From Narthecium ossifragum (taxonomy: Eukaryota > Streptophyta > Magnoliopsida > Dioscoreales > Nartheciaceae), in NCBI GenBank assembly GCA_963920575.1, contig OY986966.1, positions 20,097,656-20,161,655 of the forward strand: a DNA stretch of 64,000 nucleotides. Direction: 5' to 3'. Position 1 is the stretch's first letter, and each line of letters begins with the position of its first letter. Positions 13,501 to 25,500 of the stretch are shown here, piece by piece. The notes below the pieces were generated by a model. It worked only from the letters and a program-made list of their open reading frames with translations, was not told where the DNA came from and did not search any database. The position numbers and the translations under genes are program-made.

Positions 13501-16500
13501 AATTTAATTTTTATTACATATAATTATATAAATAAAAATATAAAACTTAAATAGCAATATTATTCCTTTCAAAGTTTTGATTCTAACAACTTTCAAGCAT
13601 ATGCCTCAAACGGGGGTGAGATCTCTCGAGGTCGGTGGAGATTTGAGACCAGAAAGCAAACGAAGGTGAGATCTCTCGAGGTCGAGGTGAAGGCGGAGGT
13701 GAGATCTCGAGTCCCGAGATCCGTCTAGGGGCGGGGGTGAGGGCGGCGCGGAGCGACGGAGATGAGTTCTCGAGTCTCGAGATCCGTCTAGGCGCTGGTG
13801 GAGATCAAAGAGGGCGGCGCGTGCGGGAATGAGGGCGCTTGGCGATCGACGGTCAGTGGAGATTAGAGAGCAAAAGACTTTGTTAAGTGAATAAGGGATA
13901 AGTGTGAGTAACTAGAGAGCAAACCGCCCAGCCCGCCTAGCCGCCCGATTTTCAGTCGAACGCCTAACTTGATCGACTAGGCCTTAATCGGGGCGGCCGG
14001 GAAGCGCCCAGCGCCTAGGCGGCCGCCTAGACCGTTTTTTAGAACACTAATTAGATTACACAAAATAAAGCTATTGTGAAGTACCAATCGTGAAACATAC
14101 CAAAACTACAAGATATGGTTGGATGCTAAGAACATCATCAACTTAATTAAGCCTTGTAAAGCAAGTATTACCGTGCCGATAGCACATGTCATGCTTGTCT
14201 CTGGCTGACACAATATGTGTCGGTCATGTCGTGCCGGCACTCGGTACAAACTTGGTGGCAGTGGCATGAAGCTCTTATGAGCTAACACATGTATTAGCAC
14301 AATGGTTTGTGCCGACACATGAATTTACTGGCACGATAGATCCATGTTGATACCAGTATGGTCCAAGCTTTAAAGTACCCTAGGAACTAGAACAATCACG
14401 AAAACCCTATCCATTGCTTAATGCAAAGACATTTGACATGGTGTACAAGTATAAACTAGTAGTCTCAGACAAGGATTCCCGAGCCGGCCGGCACCAATTC
14501 CCGAGCCGACCGGCACCAATTCCCGAGCTGACCGGCACCAATACCTCTGAACCACTCGGCGTCGAGCGAGAAGGGGCGAGGCCGCGATCTCCTCTCTACT
14601 GCGATCTCCTCCACCGCCACGATCTCCTCTCCACCGCTGCATTGAGGCATACTGGACCAGCCGGCGTTGAGCGAGAAGGCCTCTAGACCAGCCAGCGTCG
14701 AGTGAGAAGGGGCGAAGCCACGAGGGTTTGGAACTGAAACCCATCCACGGCACTTATAAAGACACGTAGGTGGATAAGTGGATTTATTAGTTTATTTATA
14801 TGTTAGTAGTAATGATCCTTGTTATAAAGTTTATAACAATGATCCTTGTTAATTACTTCATGTATTTATATTTTAATAGTCCTTGTTAATCTATTTATAT
14901 AAACTTGGATTATTAAAATAGCTATTCTTCCACTATGAGGAGAGATACATTATGATAGCTATTCTTCGTCACATATCTTTGGAGATTACCAGTGCCTTAT
15001 GTGAATTCCTGCGCGTCATAGCATCGATCTTCAAGGCGCAGTCTGAGCCATATTGATATAGTAGCCATGGAGTGTCTTCATCAAATCCTCCTCTGCGTGT
15101 AGCTTTCGGGTACAACATGCTCGAGGAGGTTGTTAGCCCAGATATTGTTTTGATGATGTCAATATATAATTGATGATAAAACATTGATTTAATATTATTA
15201 TCCCTTAATTTGAAAATCAAAAAAATCATATTTAATGAGTTTTTGTACTGACGGTCGATGCGACGGATGATGCATGGATCGGCCGTGGGATATGGCGGTT
15301 GATAAAAGGATCGACCACGGAAGCTAAACATGGGAAAATAGGCTGACAGTCGATGTGACAGTCGATGGACCGATCGACCGTGGCCTATGTGACTTGGCTC
15401 AAAGGGAGCGACGGTCGATAGACCGATCGACCGTGGCCTATGTGACTTGGCTCAAAGGGAGCGACGGTCAATCGATGTATCGACCGTGGGAAGCGGTTTT
15501 CTAGACAGAGCCTGACGGACGATGTCACGGTCGATGAGACGGTCGACCGTGAGGCGTGACGGTCGATAGATGAATCGACCGTGAGGCGTGACGGTCGATA
15601 GGTGGATCGACCGTGGCTCAAGGAAAGCCCGGCGGACGATGTTACGGACGATGCGACGGTCGACCGTGAGCCCAGAAAAGAGCCGTTAAAGAGCCGTTGC
15701 GGGAACAGAAACTAGCCGTTGGGAGGCTATTTGGAGGGCTTTGAAGCTCAGCTATAAGAGGGAAGTTGTAGCAAACTTGGCTGGGACTTAGAGGGAGCTA
15801 AAGGATTATTGTAATCATATTCTAGCAAGTTTCTATCTCTTATTAGTGAGCTAAACCTTTGTAAAACTACTTCAAGTGTGAAGTAGACTTTGAGAGAAAT
15901 ATCCAAGAGAGAGCTTGGAAAGATTGTAAGGTTGTCAAGCACCCGTAAGCTTGATGGATAGGTTGTCAAGCACCCGGAAGCTTGATGGACAACTTGTAAG
16001 AGATCTTGTAAGTAGTGGAATCTCAAGGAGTGCCTTGAGAGAGTGGACGTAGGCAAGGTTTGCCGAACCACTATAAAATCTGGTGCAATCTCTCTATCTC
16101 TCATCTCTTATCATCCTTGCTTTAATATAGATTTACTTCTCTTATCATTGCAAGCATATTATTTGATTAGACTCCTACTCAGATTTCCTTAATTGATTTT
16201 ATTGTTTAAAGCCTAAGATAACCCCCCTCTTAGAGCTTCAATTGGTATCAGAGCTAAGTCTCTAATTTTGTGGTGTAACAGCCCTTAGAGGATCCTAAAT
16301 CAATATGGAAATCATAGAGGGACAATCTACCAATAGGCCACCCTACTTTAATGGATTTAATTACACCTATTGGAAAACCAAAATGAAAATCTTCATTCAA
16401 TCCATGGATTATGATGGATGGTTGATAATAAAATATGGAGATTTTATCCCTTCCAAGATCATTGACGGAAAAGAAGTTCCAAAATCTAAAAATGAATTTA

Positions 16501-19500
16501 CTCTTGCTGATTTTAAGAAACTCCAAGTAAATGCCAAAGCAAAAAAATTTCTATTTTGTGCCCTTAGCCCTGATTAATTTAATAGAATTTCTGCATGTAA
16601 AACGGCTAAGAAAATATGGGAAAAACATGAAGTTACCTATGAGGGAACAAGCCGTGTCAAGGAGTCTAAAATTAGCATGCTTGTTAATGATTATGAGTTA
16701 ATTCTCTTGGTAAAAGCTATACTAATGATGAGATGGTAAGAAAGATCCTTAGATGTCTACAACAGACATGGGATCCCAAGGTGATAGCAATCGAAGAGGC
16801 TAAAGATTTAACCAAGCTGTCCCTTGATGAGCTAATGGGTTCTCTCATGACATATGAGATGAACATGGAGAGGAGCAATGATGGAGAAAGGAAGAAAAAG
16901 AAAACCATTGCTTTCAAGTCAACATACAAGGATTCATCCGACTCAAGCGATGAAGATGATGATGAGAAGATGCAAAAAATCACAAAAAGAATTTAACGAA
17001 TCATCAAGAATCAAGGAAAGAAAAATTCCAAATGTGAAAAAGGAAACTCCTCTTCTTACTTAAATAAAATTATTTGTTACGAGTGTAGGAAGCCCGGACA
17101 TTATATATCGGATTGTCCAAAGCTCAAGAAATCTTCAAAGAAGAAGAAGATGGTCAAGGAAGAAAGTGACTCGAGCTCCACCTCCGAAGAAGAAGAAGAA
17201 AAAGAAACTGCAAATCTTTGTTTAACTGCCTTCGGAGTAAAAGAAAATAAAATTGATAAGTGGAGGCGCAAGGTATTTAAAGGAGGATAACAATTTGGTT
17301 TAAAAGGTAATGGAGGTATGTCTTAATTTTTGATATAGGTCTCCCCCATTACATCTTATTCCATTTTTTATTAATTTCATGTTTAAAATGGTTTAAGAAA
17401 GTCTTTTGCGTGAAGAATTGATTACTTTTTACAAATGACCGTTTTGATTGTAAATCTTAATTTGGTATATTGTTTTGAGATGATTTTAAAACTTTCTATT
17501 TGTTTCTCTTAAGAAATGTTTTTGTTGTGTTAACTTGATTCTTCTTCCCCTCTACCAAATCTTTTTGATAATGTCAAAGAGGAAGAAATATTGTGATATC
17601 AGTTTTTGAAAACTCTTAAAACCTTATATTCTAAATACTTAAAATCTTTTGATGTTTAAAGGATTTACTAGTAATTTCATGAGAATATAATTCATGCTCA
17701 AATATCAGGTCTCATGTTTCTATACAAAGAGGTACATATGTCATATTTTACACTTTCACATCTTTTGACCTAAACTTAAGCCTGATATATCTGGTTAGTG
17801 ACATATGACTTGCATGCCTCAATGAAATTCACTTTAGAACATATTTTGAGGTAAATGGATGCACAAATTAAGAGGGAGCTTTCATGATTTTATCATCACA
17901 ATTTAAAAGATTGCCATCATCAAAAAGAGGGAGATTGTTATCCCAGATATTGTTTTGATGATGCCAATATATAATTGATGATAAAACATTGATTTAATAT
18001 TATTATCCCTTAATTTGGGAAGCATTAAAATCATATTTAATGAGTTTTTGTACTGACGGTCGATGCGACGGATGATGCATGGATCGACCGTGGGATATGG
18101 CGGTTGATGAAAGGATCGACCGCGGAAGCTAAACATGGGAAAATAGGCTGACGGTCGATGTGACGGTCGATGGACCGATCGACCGTTGCCTATGTTACTT
18201 GGCTCAAAGGGAGCGACGGTCGATCGGTGTATCGACCGTGGGAAGCGATTTTCTAGATAGAGCCTGACGGACGATGTCACGGTCGATGGGACGGTCGACG
18301 ATGAGGCGTGACGATCGATAGGTGGATCGACCGTGGCTCAAGGAAAGCCTGGCGGACGATGTCACGGACGATGTAACGGTCGACCGTGAGCCCATAAAAG
18401 AGCCGTTAAAGAGCCGTTGCGGGAACAGAAACTAGCCGTTGGGAGGCTATTTGGAGGGCTTTGAAGCTCAGCTATAAGAGGGAAGTTGTAGCAAACTTGG
18501 CTGGGACTTAGAGGGAGCTAAAGGATTATTGTAATCATATTCTAGCAAGTTTCTATCTCTTATTAGTGAGCTAAACCTTTGTAAAACTACTTCAAGTGTG
18601 AAGTAGACTTTGAGAGAAATATTCAAAAGAGAGCTTGGAGAGATTGTAAGGTTGTCAAGCACCCGTAAGCTTGGTTGATAGGTTGCCAAGCACCCGGAAG
18701 CTTGGTGGACAACTTATAAGAGGTATTGCAAGTAGTGGAACCTCAAGGAGTGCCTTGAGAGAGTGGACGTAAGCAAGGTTTGCCAAACCACTATAAAATC
18801 TGGTGCAATCTCTCTATCTCTCTGTCTCTCATCTCTTATCATCCTTGCTTTAATATAGATTTACTTCTCTTATCATTGCAAGCATATTATTTGATTAGAC
18901 TCCTCCTACTCAGATTTCCTTAATTAATTTTATTGTTTAAAGCCTCAAGATAAGCCCCCCTCTTAGAGCTTCAGAGGTAACTTTCGAGAACCAGCCTATT
19001 CGTTTCATGGACCTCATCAGAGAGTTTGATGAGCAGCATTCATCACATTCCACATCCCACAGTTTTTATCATTTATGCAATCTATTAGAGGGGTCACACT
19101 CCATCAACCTTTAAACCCGGAGCATCGATATAGTTGGTGGAGAGCATGGGAATGTACAGGTCATAATCTGTTGATGAATGTTGCAATGATGTAATGAATG
19201 ATATAATAAATAATTCATTATCGACCTCTAAATCTATTATTTTTCATTTTGAGTGCCCAAAGATCTCCAAATCAATCTAGAACATCAAATATGTGGTCAA
19301 AACTCCGTGCCAAACAATAAATGTAGTGTGACCGTGCCTGCAGCAAGTTCCGAGCCTGCCAAGCGCGTGGTCTCAGACAAAGTGGTAGCTTAGGTCCAGG
19401 AGTAGCATCTATTTTTCGCCCATTATAAAACACATGTTCAGTTCCCTTGTCCTCATAAACCTATGGTTCCATGGACATAATGGAATAAACCCACAAAAGC

Positions 19501-22500
19501 AATGCAAAACAGTCAGCAGATCAAGGCATGAAATCAAAATTGAGCTTATGATTCCTAGATGTCAACTAAGGTGCATTATCAAAGACAACCACTGAAATGA
19601 ACTAGGGTATAGAGAACTTAATAATGCACAATACAAAACACTGTTAACTCTTGCAACAATTGAGCTTATGTTTCCTAAATGTCAACCAAGGTGCAATATC
19701 TTAGATGTCTTTCCCTGCTGCTAACAGTGTGTTGAAGAATCTAGAAAAAGACATGCATCATAATTGAGTTATAAACTACTGCAGTCAAAATCAAACCACT
19801 TAAAACAAAGTGAAAAGAATAATACAAGACCTTTGATTTTCTTCCGCTGGAAGTCAACCGTCTTCCCTTGAACAGCCATAGCAGCCTCACGAGCCTGTTA
19901 AAGTACATGTAAAGAAAACAAAGTCACCACAAAGAATCACATGGCCACCCACACATCTAAGAATAAAACTATGATAGCAACATTCCATGTAAGGAATTAA
20001 GTAAGCCACATTAAGCAGTTTCCAAATCATAATACCATCACTTTTTAGGATGCAACTTTTCACAACTTTTACAGCAGAAATAAGCTCAAACTTAGATGAA
20101 GCGGCTTACAAATTCCTCCCATGCTAATGCAATTCACCCTTTCCCATGCATATTCAAAAGTATATATATAGTTGATAAATAAATGTGTGACAAAAAGTCG
20201 GCCATAATGCCTAAAACTTGTGGGAAAAGTGTAAAGCTAGACTGATACTTTGGTGATAAAAAGCTCTAGGACACATAAATAAATTTCTGACATTAACATA
20301 GGGCCAATTGGCCAAAAGGACAGAAAGGTCCATTGCTCATTGAAAATGAACCTCTTATATTTCAAAGTTATCAATGAAATATCAAGTTACATCACACGCA
20401 GGAATGGTCGACCATAGGAAGAAATTTATATAGTGAAGAGCAAAGGGGTCCCCCCATCCCCCAAAAGTTTTTAATACTTAGCTTATAACATGGTAGTAAG
20501 TACCAAATTCCAAAACCATTTAAGAGACAGTTTCCAGTGCATATCTCTGCCTTTCCAGGCTAGGTTCCCAGTGGTTAACAATTAAGTATCCCTAAACAAC
20601 AGTTATGCCGGATTATGACAAGATCATGAGATTTAAAGCAGGCAAGATAGCTACTTGTTGCCTTGGTACATGCTTAGATGTTAAAAAACATCATGCCAAA
20701 AAAAGTGATTCTCATAGAACCAGGCCTCAAAGAATCTGCAGGGACATTTAATTGGAGCATTTTAGGTCTATTAAACTGCTTTTTCCTCCAATCACAATCC
20801 AATTACCTAAAGTCACTTGATGTTCAGCAAAGTAAAATCTAAGTTTCACAGTGATCGAGATCGAATGACTAGACCTACAAATAAAAGCATGAACATTTAA
20901 TCACAAACATATACCGCCAAGCATCTTCACATCATAAGAGATAGCTTTCTCATCATGTAAACATACAAAAGAGAAAATATATCATCAAGAAAACTGACAG
21001 AGAAACCTCAATTCACTATTCTCTCTCGGTTTTATATTATAGCCTCGCAGCAAGTAGCTCATAAGCTCCAAACAATCTCATGATCAATAACTTGGAAATA
21101 CCACAACCTACCAAAAAAGTACCTTAACGATATAAGAATAAAACCATGTGACGCATACAAAAGAACAAAAAGGACCAGCATATTACCTTATATTCATCTA
21201 TGGCATCTTGAGCAAAACAAATATCTGTATCCTTTTCCCTGCAAAAAAGTGCCAATATGAGCTTCAATGATCAACAAAATATTTCAAAACAAAACTCAAA
21301 AACAAGCATTCTGCTAGTAAAAGAGGTATCATGAAGGGATGCCTACTAGTCATCAAGAATTTCCCTGCTAGTAAAAGAGTTACAAAACAGGTTTTGGGCA
21401 AAACTTGTTAAAAACAGACCTAATAGCTATTACATTGTGTATACCAAGGATTTTGTTGCCGACCAGCACTGTATGTGCCGGTTGACTTTTCTCGAGCCAA
21501 TGGGAGATCGGCTCGATCAGCTCGATTCTTTAATCCGGCTCCGGCTCACATACATTACCTAAAGAACATAACGGTGGCGTTTGGTTGCGAGATAGGCTAT
21601 TCTAGGTTTAGAGATTTCTGGTATTAGTATGCTAGAATAAGTAGTGGGATAAAGCTATTGGGGACTTATTCCAGCTTTATTGTTTGGCTGCAATTCCGGG
21701 ATTGGTGCAACAAATTCCGGGATTCGTTGCACCAATCCCATAACCAAACATGCCCAACAGGTTCCCTTCCGTGAATGACTAGTACTACTTTTAACAGATT
21801 GTTGAGAGCATTGACCTGATAGTGCAAAAAGGACCCGATAACATATGAAAATGGTGCCATGATACATACCATTTATAATTCTGCATTTTCCAGGTAGCAC
21901 TACACGAAAACCTTGCTTCTAACCAAACACTTAAGCTAGAATAAGCATCGCATTCTCCAGTATTGTATCATTGTCATAATAAATCTGTCCAAAGGCTTTT
22001 TGTCTTTCAAGGAAGGCCATTTTTGAATTTTATTTAGCTAAAAAGGATAGCGAAAACTAATACCAATATTACACTTTCATCACCTAGGCAGGGAAAGAGA
22101 GAACAGACAAAAGAGAACAGAGAACAGAGTGAGAGGGGAGAGTAGAAGAGAAAAAGAATCTCAAACATCGAGATAGGCCACTTCAATGGTCCTTCTTTAG
22201 ACCACAAGAGCCTAGTTTCCTAAAAAAACAACGTAGAGCCTTTGGCATAAGAATGTAAGACTAATAAATTGCAACAACTCATCACTATCAACTAATTTCA
22301 AGCCAGACCACCCCTCCAAATTTAATATGTTCTCTTAGCACTTAAATACATGTCGTAGTCAAACGAGATGATGCTTTCACATGCTAAAAGTAAGATCAGA
22401 GTTAAAAAGAATGAACCCTATCCGAAGCTGAAAGAGTAGTTGCCATATTTGAGATTGTGATATCAACTGGATTGTTAAATTATAACAACTGATGCAGGAA

Positions 22501-25500
22501 AGGCATATAAGATGATTTCATCTAATTGGATAGAAGCATCGAGTTAAACAACTGATTAAAAGCATTTCCTGCTAAACTACATTAATAAATCACCAGCTTG
22601 ACCTGGTCATTGAAAAAGATTCTACCCAAGTGCTTTACATGCTTCCAAATACACATGGTACTAAAAGAACAAAACCTACCAGGTTGCTTCAGCATATGAG
22701 AGCCCTTGCCACTTGACCAAATACTCAGGCACCACATCACCATTCTCTGACTTGTTGACTCTATCGGCAAATATTCTTTCCACCTAGTAATCGTTTTTAG
22801 GCCATTTAGAACAGCATCCAAAGGTGAATAGCAAGAAAGGTAATAAACAAAATAATCCAGTACCTGACTATATTGCTTGAGAAGGTCTAACTCCATTTCC
22901 TTGCTTACGTCATGGACCTCAGCCTGTGACAATAAATCATATCATCATAACAAGACACACACACACACACCCAAAAAACATGAGATTGAGAAAGCTAACT
23001 AGATTGCATCCACAATATGGAGATATTAAGACATTCCACCACAAAAAATCCCAAAACACATGGAATTATATAACCTTGAAACCCCCAAAGTCTAAACCGC
23101 CTAATACTCAGCCCATCCAACAAGATTTTGGAAATTTAAGGGACCGCAATCCCATGCTTAAAAAGTAACAGCGCTCTCACAGTTCCCACAATGTAAGGTA
23201 CAGAAAACCATACACAGTCAGGCTTAGAATATAACCAGAGGAGAAAATTAGAGGAAATCAGGTCCCTCTGAAAAAGGAGACATTTTGGGTTTCAGAAGTA
23301 CACAATAAAGGGTATTAATTTACACCCAGAAATATTTTCATCGTCAACAGCCACTGGTTTATCAAAGTCCAACTATGCATAAATACAATATGTACATGAA
23401 CAGAAAAAATTCATGAAATGTAACAGTCATTTAATGTTCTAAAATTTCACTTTTTAATAGTGTCATTCACTGCTTCTTTAGCCTAACGACATTATAAATT
23501 ACACCAATGCTGCAAATATGAAACCCACTTCGGTTCATCACATGTCACCTGCAGGCATGGCTTATTGTTCCACATTATTACCGAGCAATAACAAATGCCT
23601 ATCTTAGTGGCTTACTTCAAATTTCAATACTTTCTCAACAGTTGGAGCTTGGAAACCTAAATAAGTCCTAGTTTTGGTGGCTTAGAAAACGTTTGTATGG
23701 AACAGAAACAGTAATTACCCACACAGGCCAGAGTGGGAAACTTTTAGAAAGTTCATAGATCAGTTCTTTCAGTAACCATTCTGTTTCCACCTGAAACCAT
23801 CAAACCAGCTTGAAACGTATCTAAATATTGTCTAAATTAGATGTCCATAAAATCATACTTCTTTGCATGGTTTAGCGTGCTGGTTGGCACATACAAGCAC
23901 AGACAGATAAGTATCATGCCAATAATTTACCAGCACAATGCTCGTATCAGCACAAATCCTATGCTTACACAGATATTAGCTCCAAAGAGCTACGTGCCGT
24001 TGGAACGAAGTCCATGCCCAATGTCGACAAGCATCGTATCGACAAGCATCGTACCGAACGGCACGCAAATCCTTGCTTCTTAGTGCCGTTGGAATTGTAT
24101 TATTTATGACGCCAATTACTAACTAGCTAAGTAGGTCTATCATGTCATTCCAGCATAGCATAGGAACTGCAAACCTTTTTGCCATTTAAAACATCTTACA
24201 TCGATTTAAACTAACCTCCAATAAAGGTTGTTCCAACTTACATGGGGGAAGAAAATTTATTAGCGAGAGAGACTTTTTGGTTCAGTGTGGCTCTCAAAAT
24301 TTCAAATTTTTTGCACTTAGGGGGCGTTTGGCTGCCCCGTTATGAGTGGAACCCACCGAATGGAATCAGCGGTTCCATTGAACCATGGCGTTCGCTCGAA
24401 ACGCGGTAGTGCGAATTCCACTCATTCCGGAATTTAATTGCAACCTAAACACTAGAACAGATAGAACGAGGAATCATGGGTTCCGCCCGGTCCATCCATT
24501 CCGCCCATTCTAGTGCATCCAAACGCCACCTAAGATTCTTCTCATACTATCTAGACTTGTTAGTAGGGAGTGATCTGATTCGACTAAGAAAACTGATATG
24601 CAGTCATATAACAAGCCAAACGGTTACTAGAAGTCAAAGACATTGACTTTCCTAACTTCCTGCAAAAAAACACTATGTTGCAGCTACAAGGAAAAGCCAT
24701 AGCCCACAAGGCCATTTTTCAACTCAACATCTGACCTCCAAAGAAAGGAGCTGAATCCAGGCAACAAAGGATTAATTAGATCTGACAGCTCTATAAAAGA
24801 GAGAAACAACTGTAGTAACTCTGATCATCAGCCCTCTGCAAATCCAGTCCATTCTAAGACAAAATAATAATATATTCATAACAATACTTTCAACAACTTT
24901 GCCAGTGTAATGTCAAGAAAAATGCCAAAAGTCTCCATGTAACTTATTTCAGCCATCATGACTTGCAAAATTTTCTTTTCCCTGTAGAGCTATATGACAT
25001 CCCCTTCCAATGGAGTTAAAGAGTAGAAGATAGCTCAGTAGATTATTACCTCCTCGCGTGACAATGCTCTTTTAAATTTCCTTTCCTCAGTCACTCTTTT
25101 TATGTAGTTCAAAACCTTTTTAAAACCACTAAGCTGCCAACAACACAGACAAAAGAGAATCAATTATGCATATTGGTTAAAAGAAAAAATCTTATAAGAT
25201 AATTAGAGTTTTTAAAGGCTAACATTTTGAAGATCGGAGAATGTTTTCCACTGGCAATGCATGTAGGATTGGCCTTTCCACTTGATATAAAATTCCATGT
25301 CATCCCAATCAGGTTCAGAATCAAAAGCAGTGCTCAGCACAACAGGCTGTGTAGACTTGTTATTCCTTATAGCATCTTCACCCATACCCTTCGGCTGGTG
25401 CCATAAAACCTTTTCGATTGCATCACCATCATCTTCTTCAGCATCCTCGTGAAAGACCTAAAGCAATAAGATGGATGAAAGTCAATAAAAAAGAGTTCAC

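Larger units (their letters stand above)
15131..18973 (+). mobile_element. Gag-only copia (SIRE/Maximus-like) LTR retrotransposon, non-autonomous
   Basis: LTRs lie at 15131-16240 and 17936-18973. Both begin TGTTA and end CTTCA, and the 5-base duplication gaggt flanks the element (15126-15130, 18974-18978). A primer-binding site TGGTATCAGAGC (16243-16254, complementary to the initiator Met tRNA 3' end) follows LTR 1, and a purine tract caaaaagagggaga precedes LTR 2. The internal region is only 1.7 kb. It encodes a broken gag and no protease, integrase or reverse transcriptase. It is inserted in the CHR5 intron in the opposite orientation to the gene. Confidence 0.95.
10881..19830 (-). other. 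8.95-kb CHR5 intron enlarged by transposons
   Basis: This is the largest intron of the gene. It contains a PIF-like MITE (11919-12275), dispersed repeats (12370-13190, 14155-14375), a MULE-like element (13389-14048), a short GC-rich tandem repeat (14477-14545) and the copia element (15131-18973). Removing these leaves less than half of the length. Within 18979-19830 a unit starting attgagcttatg (about 19540 and 19660) is repeated at a spacing of about 121 bases. Confidence 0.8.
22924..25049 (-). other. Two CHR5-adjacent kilobases of intron (2.1 kb)
   Basis: This intron holds a CA microsatellite (22956-22972), a dispersed repeat (23870-24095) and a MITE (24317-24533). The rest is AT-rich and unremarkable. 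Confidence 0.65.

Noticed and set aside
15131..18973. Endogenous pararetrovirus instead of copia element
   Set aside because: Two LTRs with TSD, an initiator Met primer site and UBN2 gag fit a copia retrotransposon. No viral movement protein or coat signature.
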